From the NCBI RefSeq assembly GCF_015223355.1, contig NZ_JADFFK010000006.1, positions 214,119 to 278,118 on the forward strand: a DNA stretch of 64,000 nt, given 5' to 3'. Each line of letters opens with the position of its first letter. The first letter of the stretch is position 1. The position numbers and the translations under genes were made by a program. Under the pieces are notes generated by a model that did no database searches, had not been told where the DNA came from, and saw only the letters and a program-made list of their open reading frames with translations. Below are positions 56,436 through 64,000 of this stretch, one piece after another. Origin of the DNA: Salipiger mangrovisoli. Lineage in GTDB: Bacteria > Pseudomonadota > Alphaproteobacteria > Rhodobacterales > Rhodobacteraceae.

Positions 56436-57031
56436 CCAGCATGGGACGTATCAGCTTCCCCGCGCCGGAGACCATGTCGCCGGCACAGAAGGCCGTCTTC
56501 GACGAGATCGTGTCGGGGCCGCGCGGCGTGCTCGTCGGCCCCCTGCGGGCGGCGCTGCACAATCCGGTTCTTGCCGATCGCTGGCAGCAGCTTGGCCGCG
56601 TGCTGCGGTTTGAGACAACGCTGCCGGGCTATCTCAACGAGTTGGCTATCCTGATCACAGCGCGGCGCTGGAACAGCCTGCTGGAATGGGCCATCCATGA
56701 ACGCGACGGTCTGAAGGAGGATCTGGATCAGGCGTGGATCGACGCCCTTCGCGTGGGCCGGGTGCCGGACTTCGGCGACGACACCGCGGCGGCCGAGATC
56801 TACGATTTCGTCTGCCAACTTCTGACGCAAGGCACCCCGAAGCAACCGGTCTACGATCTGGTGTGCGCGCGCTGGGGCGAGGTAGGGGTGGTCGAGCTGA
56901 CCGCCGTCGTCGGCTATTATTCAATGGTGGCCATGACCCTGAACGCGCATGAGATCCCGGTTCCGGAAGGGGTCAGCGCCGATCTTCCCATCACCCCCGG
57001 TGCCCTCTTCGACCTGCCGTTGCGCAACTGA
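56432..57031 (+). CDS. AhpD-like carboxymuconolactone decarboxylase family protein
   Basis: A 199-residue CMD/AhpD-fold protein, longer than PcaC. FETTLPGYLNELAILITARR and WNSLLEWAIHERDGLKEDLD are the family core. The CxxC redox pair of AhpD is absent, so peroxidase activity is unlikely. It ends the CoA-pathway run, with the GntR gene 97 bases on. The function is unproven; a decarboxylase or hydrolase role on a lactone-like intermediate fits the neighbours. Confidence 0.83.
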   Translation: MTSMGRISFPAPETMSPAQKAVFDEIVSGPRGVLVGPLRAALHNPVLADRWQQLGRVLRFETTLPGYLNELAILITARRWNSLLEWAIHERDGLKEDLDQAWIDALRVGRVPDFGDDTAAAEIYDFVCQLLTQGTPKQPVYDLVCARWGEVGVVELTAVVGYYSMVAMTLNAHEIPVPEGVSADLPITPGALFDLPLRN

Positions 57032-57071
57032 GGACTGCAGCCGGTTCCCCTCAACCTGGAGTAAGTGATAT

Positions 57072-57084
57072 AAAGCTATAATAT
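57072..57084. promoter_or_regulatory. AAAGCTATAATAT element upstream of UTRA-GntR gene
   Basis: AAAGCTA followed by TAATAT, 44 bases before the regulator start, copies the left half of the 46471-46492 inverted repeat with one base missing. It suggests autoregulation. It sits within a broader A+T-rich promoter patch (57064-57092). Confidence 0.5.
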
Positions 57085-57127
57085 CGTCAGATATGCCCGG
57101 AAGGCAAAGAGAAGCGAGGACCTTTCC

Positions 57128-57871
57128 ATGCAGAAGCCCAGCTCGACCGACCTGCTCGAGAAGAGCAATGTCGCCCGCTATATCCAGCTTGCCTCGCTTT
57201 TCCGCGGCCGGATCGAGCGGGGGGACTGGGCGATCGGAGCGCGGATACCGACGGTGGAACAGCTGTCCAAGGAATTCGGCGTGGCGGGCATGACGATCCG
57301 GCAGGCGCTCGATCAGATCGAAAAGGAGGGTCTGATCGAGCGGTTCCGGGCCAAGGGCACCTTCGTGCGGGCGCGACCGGAGCGTGACCTCTGGTGCGAG
57401 GTGCAGACCGACTGGAACGGCCTGCTCATGTCGCGTGCCGATGCGCAGATCGAGGTGCTGTCGGACACGCCCGGCGCGACGCTCGCGCAGGCGGATTTCG
57501 ATCATGGCACTGTTGCGCCCAGCTATCGTCACCTGCGCCGCCTGCACCGGCGGCAGAACGTGCCCTTCCTCGTCGCCGACGTCTACGTCGACGAGAAGCT
57601 GCAACCGCTGATCCCCGAAGAGAATTACTCCACCACCACCGCGATGCGGCTGGTGTCGGACTTGCCGGGCGTGCGCGTCGCTGATGCCCGGCAGATCCTG
57701 TCGGTGGCCTCCGCCGATGTTGAGACCGCGCAACTGCTGCAGCTGTCGCTCAACGATCCGATTGTACTGGTGCAGCGCTTGGCCATCGATGAGGGCGGAC
57801 GTCTGATCCTCGTCGCCAACGGAATCTACCGCGGCGACAAGGTGCGGATCGATATGAAATTGCTCACCTGA
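57128..57871 (+). CDS. GntR-family regulator with UTRA domain
   Basis: A 247-residue GntR/HutC-type regulator. The winged HTH has GDWAIGARIPTVEQLSKEFG and TIRQALDQIEKEGLIERFRA (about residues 36-75). The UTRA ligand domain covers about 95-240 (VPFLVADVYVDEKLQPL, SVASADVETAQLLQL). UTRA regulators sense a pathway metabolite and release DNA. It lies between the TRAP/CoA operon and the tannase genes, and similar motifs occur before all three units. Confidence 0.9.
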   Translation: MQKPSSTDLLEKSNVARYIQLASLFRGRIERGDWAIGARIPTVEQLSKEFGVAGMTIRQALDQIEKEGLIERFRAKGTFVRARPERDLWCEVQTDWNGLLMSRADAQIEVLSDTPGATLAQADFDHGTVAPSYRHLRRLHRRQNVPFLVADVYVDEKLQPLIPEENYSTTTAMRLVSDLPGVRVADARQILSVASADVETAQLLQLSLNDPIVLVQRLAIDEGGRLILVANGIYRGDKVRIDMKLLT

Positions 57872-57923
57872 CCCAGTGGTTCGCGCAAACACCGGGACCG
57901 CATCGACTCTTTAAGTGACAAAA

Positions 57924-57939
57924 CTAGCTTAATGATTTA
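57924..57939. promoter_or_regulatory. CTAGCTTAATGATTTA element upstream of the first tannase gene
   Basis: The A+T-rich element lies 36 bases before the tannase start. It resembles the right arm and flank of the 46471-46492 site (TAGCTTTTAATGTTTTA) with two bases deleted. TAAGTGA next to it also recurs at 57062. It is a predicted UTRA-GntR site. Confidence 0.5.
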
Positions 57940-57974
57940 ATCTACCTCTCAAGGGAGAAATTGGGAGGAGAATC

Positions 57975-59534
57975 ATGAGATTGCTGGCTCATGGCGCACT
58001 GCTTTGCAGTGCCATTGCCACCGGTGCGCAAGCGGATGAGGCGGGCTGCATTGCGCTTGCAAACATCACCCGGGACGCCCTGAAGATCGCCGAGGCGGCC
58101 TGGGTCCCGGCCGGACCCGATGACGATGCCGGGCAGGACCTGCCGGCCTATTGCAAGGTCACCGGGGTGATCGATGAACGTCGAGGCGTGGGAGACGTGC
58201 TCTTCGGCGACCGCTTCGAGTTGCGTCTGCCCGAGGGCTGGAACGGACGCTTCTACTTCCAGGGCGGCGGCGGGCTCGATGGCCGCGTGCGCCCGGCCTA
58301 TGGCGGCTCGCAGCCGACCGGCGAGCCGGCGGCCGTGGCCGAAGGCTACGCGGTGATCTCGACCGATGCCGGGCACGAGGACAAGGACAGCTCCTTTGGC
58401 CTCGATCCCGAGGCCCGCGAGGCCTGGGGCTATCAGGCAATCAAGGATGTTGCCGAGACCGGCAAGGCACTCACCACCGGCTATTACGGCGAAGCTCCGC
58501 ATCACAGCTACCTCATCGGCTGCTCCAACGGCGGTCGGCAGGGCATGATGGCCAGCCAGCGGTTTCCCGAACTCTTCGATGGCATCGTCGCGGGCGCGCC
58601 GGTGTTCCGCCTGTCGCGCAGCCACGTCGATACCGCCTGGGGCCTGCAGAAGCTGACCGCCATCGCCCCGAAGGATGACGCGGGCCATCCGATCCTGTCA
58701 CGCGCCTTCTCGGATGCCGATCTCGAGCTTCTGGCGCGGGACATCGCCCGGCAGTGCGACGCGCTCGACGGGCTCGCGGATGGGCTGGTGCTCGATCCTG
58801 CGGGCTGCGACTACGACCCCTCGGGGCTGGTGTGTAGTGCGGGGCAGGAAGCCTGCCTGAGCGCGGAGAAGGTCGAGACGCTGAAGCTGCTGCACGAGGG
58901 CTCGCGCGACAGCGCCGGCAAGCGCTTCTACGTCGCATGGAGCTACGACCCGGCGATCGCCGACGCGGGCTGGCGCAGCTGGCGGCTCGGCACCTCGGAA
59001 ACCCCGGAGCCCAACGCGATCAAGGCGGGCCTGTCCAACAACGGCATCAAGTACGTCTTCCTGACGCCGCCGGACCCGGATTTCGACATCATCAACTTCG
59101 ACTTCGACAGCGACCCGCAGCGCATGGAGGCCTCCGCCTCCTTTGCGGATGCGACCTCGACCGATCTTGCCGCCTTCCGCGATGCGGGGGGCAAGATCCT
59201 GCTCTACCACGGCACCGGGGATGCGGCGATCTCGGCCAATGACACCGCCCGCTACATGGCAGCGCTGCAGGATGACATGGGCGACATCGGCGATTTCGCC
59301 CGTTTCTTCCCGGTACCGGGCATGGGCCATTGTCGCGGCGGGCCGGGGCCGGACAGCTTTGACGTGCTGCAGACCATCGTCTCGTGGGTCGAGGAAGGCA
59401 GGGCCCCCGACCGGCTGGTTGCCACCGGCGCGGCGACCGAGGGGATCACCCGTCCGCTCTGCCCCTGGCCGACCGTGGCGACCTATGATGGCAGCGGTCC
59501 CACCGATGCGGCGGCCAGCTTCGTCTGCCGCTGA
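57975..59534 (+). CDS. Tannase/feruloyl esterase family protein, secreted
   Basis: A 519-residue tannase-family serine esterase. A Sec signal (MRLLAHGALLCSAIATGAQA) precedes the mature enzyme. The nucleophile is S184 in LIGCSNGGRQGMM, GRFYFQGGGGLDG forms the oxyanion region, and GMGHCRGGPGPD carries the catalytic His beside a conserved Cys (the tannase CS-D-HC type). The family cleaves aromatic carboxylic esters such as tannins, feruloyl esters or MHET. GGGAGGAG precedes the start. It is paired with a paralog at 61.4 kb and a UTRA-GntR gene. Confidence 0.9.
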   Translation: MRLLAHGALLCSAIATGAQADEAGCIALANITRDALKIAEAAWVPAGPDDDAGQDLPAYCKVTGVIDERRGVGDVLFGDRFELRLPEGWNGRFYFQGGGGLDGRVRPAYGGSQPTGEPAAVAEGYAVISTDAGHEDKDSSFGLDPEAREAWGYQAIKDVAETGKALTTGYYGEAPHHSYLIGCSNGGRQGMMASQRFPELFDGIVAGAPVFRLSRSHVDTAWGLQKLTAIAPKDDAGHPILSRAFSDADLELLARDIARQCDALDGLADGLVLDPAGCDYDPSGLVCSAGQEACLSAEKVETLKLLHEGSRDSAGKRFYVAWSYDPAIADAGWRSWRLGTSETPEPNAIKAGLSNNGIKYVFLTPPDPDFDIINFDFDSDPQRMEASASFADATSTDLAAFRDAGGKILLYHGTGDAAISANDTARYMAALQDDMGDIGDFARFFPVPGMGHCRGGPGPDSFDVLQTIVSWVEEGRAPDRLVATGAATEGITRPLCPWPTVATYDGSGPTDAAASFVCR

Positions 59535-59543
59535 GGGAAATGT

Positions 59544-59568
59544 CATCGCGCCGCGTCGTGGCGCGATG
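59544..59568 (+). terminator. Hairpin between tannase and flavin reductase genes
   Basis: CATCGCGCC (59544-59552) pairs perfectly with GGCGCGATG (59560-59568) around a seven-base loop, nine bases after the tannase stop. It may partly terminate or stabilise the tannase message. Confidence 0.5.
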
Positions 59569-59585
59569 CCGCAAGGAGCAAGACA

Positions 59586-60188
59586 ATGTATTATGATCCG
59601 CGCAACGGCGACCACGGGCTGCCGCACAACCCTTGGACGGCGCTGGTGACACCGCGGCCGATCGGCTGGGTGTCGAGCCGAAGCGCCGCCGGTGTGCCGA
59701 ACCTCGCGCCCTACAGTTTCTTCAACGCGGCGGCGACGCATCCGCCCTTCGTCATGCTCTCTTCGACCCCGCGCAAGGACAGCCTGTCGAACATCGAGAG
59801 CACAGGCGTCTTCGCGATCAATATCGTCGGCGCCGAGCTGGCAGAGGCGATGAACGGCAGCTCTGCGCCGGTGCCGTCCGATGTCGATGAGTTTGGGCTC
59901 GCCGGCGTGAACGCGCGCCCCTGCCGCAGCATCGACGCGCCCTGCGTGGCGCAGAGCGCCGTCGTCATCGAGTGCATCCTGAACCGGGTGATCTCGCTCT
60001 CGCCGAAGAGCGGGCTGCCCTGCGACACGCACATCGTCTTCGGCGAGGTCACCGGGATCGAGATCTCCGATCGCGTGATCCGCGACGGGCGGGTGCGCAG
60101 CGAGTTGATCCGACCGGTCTCGCGGCTAGGCTATCTCGAGTACGCGGTGACGGAGCAGACGTTCGAAATACCGCGTCCCGGGTCCTGA
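59586..60188 (+). CDS. Flavin reductase-like domain protein
   Basis: A 200-residue FMN-binding split-barrel protein of the flavin reductase (DIM6/NTAB) family. TALVTPRPIGWVSSRSAAGV, NLAPYSFFNAAATHPPFVML and TPRKDSLSNIESTGVFAINI are the FMN-binding signatures. Such proteins supply reduced flavin to monooxygenases, but no partner monooxygenase is visible here. Many members in this subgroup are of unknown role. AAGGAGC precedes the ATG. Confidence 0.88.
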   Translation: MYYDPRNGDHGLPHNPWTALVTPRPIGWVSSRSAAGVPNLAPYSFFNAAATHPPFVMLSSTPRKDSLSNIESTGVFAINIVGAELAEAMNGSSAPVPSDVDEFGLAGVNARPCRSIDAPCVAQSAVVIECILNRVISLSPKSGLPCDTHIVFGEVTGIEISDRVIRDGRVRSELIRPVSRLGYLEYAVTEQTFEIPRPGS

Positions 60189-60261
60189 ACGGACCCGCCC
60201 CCGGCTCACCCCACGCCGGGAATGGTCGCGGACAGTGTGGGGCCCTCGGAGGAGTACCGAC

Positions 60262-61104
60262 ATGAAGACGAGATTTGCGGTGATGGGCCTTGCCCTCGCC
60301 CTGGCGATGCCGTGCCTTGCGCAAGCGCAGGTCGAGGAGAAGACGGCGATGAATGGCGATGCGCAGGTGGGCTACTCGGTCCGCGGCGAGGGGCCTCTGG
60401 TGGTGGTGATTGCTTCGACCGGCCGCAGCTCCGGCGAGCTTGCCCCGCTGGCCGACAGGCTGTCCGAACGCGGCTACCGCGTCGCCCTGCCGGAACCGCG
60501 CGGCATCGGCGCCAGCACCGGCAAGATGACCGAGGTCTCGTTCCACGACTTCGGCGACGACTTCGCCGCGGTGATCGAACAGGAGGGCGGCAAGGCCATC
60601 GTCGCGGGCCATGCCTACGGACAGTGGATCGCCAAGACGATCGCCTCGGACCACCCCGAGATGGTCTCGGGCCTGGCGCTGATCGCGGGCGGGGCGAAGT
60701 CCTGGCCCTCGGAGCTTTCCGAGGCGATCACCATGATCAACGATCCGGACTCGAGCCGGGACCAGAAGATGGAAGGGCTGCTGCTGGCCTTCTTCACCGA
60801 CGAGCAGAGTGCCGAACCCTGGCTCGAGGGCTGGCACCAGGACGTGACGGTCAGCCAGCGCGCGGCGCGCAAGCTGACCAACCGCGAGGATTACTGGGCC
60901 GGCGGCACCGCGCCGATCCTTGACCTGCAGGCGGGCGCCGATCCGTTCCGGCCGGAAAGCTCGCGCATGGAGGTGCGCGACGAGCTGGGCGATCGCGTGA
61001 CGGTCGCGGTGATCGACGGTGCCAGTCACGCGCTTCCGGCGGCGAAGCCCGTCGAGACCGCCGATGCCATCGCCGATTGGGCGGACGCACTCCTGCAGAA
61101 GTGA
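60262..61104 (+). CDS. Secreted alpha/beta-hydrolase-fold protein, no nucleophile Ser
   Basis: A 280-residue alpha/beta-hydrolase-fold protein with a Sec signal (MKTRFAVMGLALALAMPCLA, cleavage near AQA). VVIASTGRSSGELAPLADRL resembles the oxyanion strand. The nucleophile elbow reads VAGHAYGQW, with Ala118 where hydrolases have Ser, while the His is kept (GASHALPAA, H256). It therefore cannot act as a classical serine hydrolase. A cofactor-free lyase, binding protein or pseudoenzyme is possible. GGAGG lies before ATG 60262. It sits between the flavin reductase and the second tannase. Confidence 0.85.
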   Translation: MKTRFAVMGLALALAMPCLAQAQVEEKTAMNGDAQVGYSVRGEGPLVVVIASTGRSSGELAPLADRLSERGYRVALPEPRGIGASTGKMTEVSFHDFGDDFAAVIEQEGGKAIVAGHAYGQWIAKTIASDHPEMVSGLALIAGGAKSWPSELSEAITMINDPDSSRDQKMEGLLLAFFTDEQSAEPWLEGWHQDVTVSQRAARKLTNREDYWAGGTAPILDLQAGADPFRPESSRMEVRDELGDRVTVAVIDGASHALPAAKPVETADAIADWADALLQK

Positions 61105-61146
61105 CTTGGCGCCTAGGCGCCGCGCAGCGGCGTCGGCGGCACCAGC

Positions 61147-61170
61147 GCCCGTCCCCGTGTCGGGACGGGC
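61147..61170 (+). terminator. Terminator-like hairpin after the hydrolase-fold gene
   Basis: GCCCGTCCC (61147-61155) pairs perfectly with GGGACGGGC (61162-61170) around CGTGTC, about 43 bases after the stop. ATATTCC follows. It separates the hydrolase-fold gene from the second tannase. Confidence 0.55.
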
Positions 61171-61384
61171 ATATTCCGGTCCGCGATTTGGCAAGGTCGG
61201 GGCGCGAGGGCGTCACGACCGCGCGCCAGCTTTCCCAATGCCGCGCCGACGACTTTGCGTGGACCTTACGCGGCGCGACCCGGCACAGGGCCTAAATTCT
61301 GCCATCGCCGGAGTGCCGAGGAGAGCGCCGAGGCGGGCATCACAAGAAATCGCATGCAACATGAGCTTCCCAAGAGGAGACGGG

Positions 61385-62944
61385 ATGAGACATTCCAGGA
61401 TGAGAATGCTGTCAGTGGCATTGATCACGGCAGCCACGGCACTGGCCTCGACGGCGTCGGCAGAAATGACCGAGGACACCTGCAGGGCGCTTGCAGAATT
61501 CGCCTACCCCGACCTGCGCATCGAGGTCGCGGAGTTCCTCAGCGGCACGACGATCGACGAGACGGCCTTGCCGGACCACTGCCGCGTGGAGGGCTATCTC
61601 GAGGAGCGCGTCGGCAGTGACGGCAAGCGCTACGCCACCGGCTTCGAGCTGCGCATGCCGGTAGCGTGGAACGAGCGGTTCTACTTCCAGGGCGGAGGCG
61701 GCACCGACGGCTCGATCAGGCCCGCGATCGGGGTGAACACGATCGGCCATCCTCCGGCACTCACTCTCGGCTTCGCGGTGGTGTCCACCGATGCGGGGCA
61801 CAACCTTGGCGATCGTGCAGACACCAGCTTCGGGCTCGAGCCGAAGGCGCGCGTCGATTGGGGATACAACGCCATCGACCTGACTGCCACCGTGTCCAAG
61901 GCCATTCTGCAGGCGGCTTACGGGACTTGGCCCCGATATTCCTATTTCGTGGGCAACTCCAACGGCGGACGGCAGGGGCTCATCTTCGCGCTAAGGCATC
62001 CCAACCAGTTTGATGGCATCCTGGCGCAGAATCCGATCAGACAGCAGACCCGCGGACATGTGGCGGGGGCCTGGAGCGTGCGCGTGCTCGCAGAGCGGGC
62101 GCCGAAGGACGCCGCGGGGAAGCCGATCTTCACGCAGTTCCTCGACGATGCCGATTTCGCCTTGCTGACGCGCGAGATCACCGCCCAATGCGATGAGCTT
62201 GATGGCCTGAAGGACGGTGTGGTCGACAGCGCGCGGCGCTGCAATCCCGACTTTTCCGCGCTGGAGTGCCGCGATGGCGCGACGGAACAGTGCCTCTCAC
62301 GGGACCAGATCGACGCCTTCACCCTGATCCACGAGGGCCCGGTCAACTCCGCGGGCGAAGAGCTCTACGTACCCTTCGCCTATGATGCGGGCTCCGACTT
62401 CATGGGCTGGCACATCGGCGATGCGGACGCGTTCCCGAACAATGGCCGCAAGGCGCGGAACACCTCGATGCACAATGTCTTCCGCGACCCGCCGGATCCT
62501 GATTTCGACGTCTACGGCTTCGACTTCGACACGGATCCCGTCTCCATGAACGCCGCCGCGCAGTTCACCGACGCCGCTTCCGCCGATCTCGACGCGTTCA
62601 AGGGCGCGGGCGGACGGCTGATCGTGGTGCATGGCATGGGCGACAGCGGGATCTCGGCCGTAGACACGACCCGCTGGTTCGAGACCGTGCAAAACCGCTA
62701 TGGCGCAGAAACCGGGAGCTTTGCGCGCCTTTTCCTGCTGACCGGTGTCCGGCACGACCGGACGGGCTCTGGGCCGCACGTCTTCCCGGGCCTCAAGATG
62801 CTCATGGCCTGGGTCGAAGACGGGAGTGCGCCGGACCATCGCTTGGCGAGCGGCGGCACGCCGTCTCGGGAGCGTCCTTTGTGCGCCTATCCGAGGTACG
62901 TCACCTGGGAGCCAGCCACCGAAAGCTGGGGCTGCCAGGAGTAG
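61385..62944 (+). CDS. Tannase/feruloyl esterase family protein, second copy
   Basis: A 519-residue secreted tannase-family esterase, the same length as the copy at 58 kb and clearly paralogous. Signal: RHSRMRMLSVALITAATALA, with cleavage near ASA. The nucleophile is S192 in VGNSNGGRQGLIF. The oxyanion segment is ERFYFQGGGGTDGS. The usual GMGHC catalytic-His motif reads LLTGVRHDRTGSG, so the Cys paired with the His in tannases is lost, while the first copy keeps it. AGGAGA lies five bases before ATG 61385. It is followed by a hairpin. Confidence 0.88.
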   Translation: MRHSRMRMLSVALITAATALASTASAEMTEDTCRALAEFAYPDLRIEVAEFLSGTTIDETALPDHCRVEGYLEERVGSDGKRYATGFELRMPVAWNERFYFQGGGGTDGSIRPAIGVNTIGHPPALTLGFAVVSTDAGHNLGDRADTSFGLEPKARVDWGYNAIDLTATVSKAILQAAYGTWPRYSYFVGNSNGGRQGLIFALRHPNQFDGILAQNPIRQQTRGHVAGAWSVRVLAERAPKDAAGKPIFTQFLDDADFALLTREITAQCDELDGLKDGVVDSARRCNPDFSALECRDGATEQCLSRDQIDAFTLIHEGPVNSAGEELYVPFAYDAGSDFMGWHIGDADAFPNNGRKARNTSMHNVFRDPPDPDFDVYGFDFDTDPVSMNAAAQFTDAASADLDAFKGAGGRLIVVHGMGDSGISAVDTTRWFETVQNRYGAETGSFARLFLLTGVRHDRTGSGPHVFPGLKMLMAWVEDGSAPDHRLASGGTPSRERPLCAYPRYVTWEPATESWGCQE

Positions 62945-62951
62945 TACACAG

Positions 62952-62972
62952 TGCCGGGCGCATGGCCCGGCA
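62952..62972 (+). terminator. Terminator-like hairpin after the second tannase gene
   Basis: TGCCGGGC (62952-62959) pairs perfectly with GCCCGGCA (62965-62972) around GCATG, seven bases after the stop. A short T-containing stretch follows. It probably ends the operon. Confidence 0.6.
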
Positions 62973-63647
62973 TTCCCAAACCTGCCGGCGCCTCCATAAA
63001 TTCGACAAAAAATCGGAGAGTAGCCTTCATAATTTGGCCTTATGCGGTCTCGGTCGGCACGGGCAGTTTTAGCCTGTGAGTTCGTTCACGGGCCGTCTCT
63101 GTCAACCATTCTCGGCCAAGCGGCTCGGTCCGCCGGAGCGGGGGTTTCAGTCAGTCAGGGCGCCGTCCGTCCTTAGAACTCGGCCTTGCTGCCAGGGTCC
63201 TTGGGGGCGTACCTCGGTTCGTGGTCAGCGCGGTGGCAGATAATATCATGCTGGTTTGATGCAATTCCGGCGTGCCCATCTCACTTGCGTGCTCGCATTC
63301 TGCAGCGGCAACAATCAAAGCGGCGCCATCGCCGGGACCACGCTCCCATGGGCCCCGGAGGCCCGCGCCCCTCAGAGCGGCGGGCGGAGTAGCGTGCCGG
63401 TCAGGTGACCTAAGGCACCGAGTCCGGCTGGAAGACTTTGCCGTCGCAGCACATGCGGTGCTGAACGGCCGAGATCCGCCAAGCACGTGCAACCATCGCG
63501 CGCTTGTTGCCACGGCGCTCCGCAAACCGCGCCGCCTACGTGCCTAGCCATGAGACACGCCCGAGGTGCAGCAGAATGCTTGAAGGAAACGGTCCCGTTA
63601 CAGAAGTCACGGAACCGAATTTCGGCTCAGGTTGATTTGAACCCGCG
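62973..63647. other. Intergenic region without a supported gene
   Basis: About 675 bases with only short unconvincing frames. CATAATTTGGCCTTATG at 63028-63044 repeats, with one change, a motif at 46042-46058. I see no other feature. Confidence 0.45.
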
Positions 63648-64000
63648 TCAAGCTCTGATGAGGGTCGCCCGGTCAGCGAAACTTGCCTGATCGATTTCGA
63701 TCCCGAGGCCCGGCGTGTCGTCGAGCGACAGCTTGCCGCCCGACGGTTTGGCGGGGTTGCGGAACACCGGGCGACCCCGTTGCCACATGTCGGCCAGTTC
63801 TACCGGGCGGGTCATGTGCATCTGCGTCGCGAGCACGTGCAGGTTGGCGAAGTGACCGACCGCCGGTTGGGTCTGATGCGGAACGAGTTCGACACCGTGT
63901 GCGAAGGATAAGGGCGCCGCATTGATAGTGCCCCCGCGCGTGGTGTAGGAGCGTCGACCTTCGGAGAGGTCCGGGTCTGATCAGGATGCCACGGCGGGCA
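63648..64000 (-). pseudogene. Enolase-superfamily (mandelate racemase/MLE) C-terminus, apparently frameshifted
   Basis: The minus strand encodes a C-terminal barrel end: SYTTRGGTINAAPLSFAHGV, then VPHQTQPAVGHFANLHVLAT and the closing LSLDDTPGLGIEID. This pattern is typical of mandelate racemase/muconate-lactonising enzymes. Reading upstream, the frame meets a TGA at about 63979-63981, whereas a family-like stretch (HPDQTR) lies in a shifted frame. A frameshift near 63975 is therefore likely. The rest lies outside the window, so a sequencing error or true pseudogene cannot be separated. Confidence 0.6.

Noticed and set aside
57975..62944. The two tannase genes as a recent tandem duplication
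   Set aside because: They are the same length, but their sequences differ widely, including active-site cysteines, and two unrelated genes lie between them. Any duplication is old.

Overview
The window is G+C-rich, densely packed chromosome-like or megaplasmid-like DNA. Genes sit in long runs with ATGA-type overlaps, strong GGAGG ribosome binding sites, and many TRAP and ABC uptake systems beside peripheral catabolic pathways. This style, with the protein sequences, suggests an alphaproteobacterium, most likely a Rhodobacterales (Roseobacter-group) member. That is an inference from style and homology only. No rRNA, tRNA or CRISPR was seen, and mobile DNA is limited to one decayed IS3-type remnant.

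Layout. (1) 1-2.5 kb: a partial HMG-CoA lyase-like gene and a family III CoA-transferase, divergent from a LysR regulator. (2) 2.6-4.4 kb: a small secreted protein, a DoxX membrane protein and a Tat-exported glyoxalase/dioxygenase-fold protein. (3) 4.5-12.1 kb: a homoprotocatechuate meta-cleavage operon, hpaR divergent from hpaF-E-D-G-H-I, followed by a ThDP enzyme. The hydroxylase hpaBC is not in the window. (4) 12.2-29.6 kb: a broken LysR gene, then a large island that looks like gamma-butyrobetaine/carnitine catabolism. It holds a gamma-butyrobetaine dioxygenase-like enzyme, a PotABCD-type ABC transporter, an acyl-CoA dehydrogenase, an ADP-forming CoA ligase, a CaiD-like hydratase, a BKACE (DUF849) enzyme and a carnitine dehydrogenase fused to a thioesterase. 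It also has two class II aldolase-fold proteins and an MDR oxidoreductase of unknown role. (5) 29.7-36 kb: a GhrA-like hydroxyacid dehydrogenase, a polar amino-acid ABC transporter, a TetR regulator and an AruH-like aminotransferase. Matching TetR-style palindromes lie in front of the first gene and in front of the transporter.

(6) 36-37.4 kb: IS3-type transposase debris and a small membrane protein. (7) 37.5-45.7 kb: an aldehyde dehydrogenase divergent from an IclR regulator. A FCD-GntR regulator is divergent from a hydroxyacid dehydrogenase, a PcaC-like protein and a DctPQM TRAP transporter. (8) 46.5-63 kb: a TAXI-type TRAP transporter and a CoA/beta-oxidation operon (FadB-like fusion, thiolase, enoyl-CoA hydratase, enol-lactonase-like hydrolase, GST, CoA-transferase, AhpD-like protein). 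A UTRA-GntR regulator follows, then two paralogous tannase-family esterases, a flavin reductase-like protein and a secreted hydrolase-fold protein without its nucleophilic serine. A related A+T-rich motif lies upstream of the transporter gene, the regulator and the first tannase. (9) 63.6-64 kb: the C-terminal part of an enolase-superfamily gene, apparently frameshifted, running off the window.

The common logic is uptake of an organic acid, betaine or aromatic compound, CoA activation or ring opening, and delivery to central metabolism. Each module has its own LysR, MarR, TetR, IclR or GntR regulator. The most interesting module is the carnitine/gamma-butyrobetaine island, where an oxygen-dependent and a CoA-dependent route to carnitine appear side by side.
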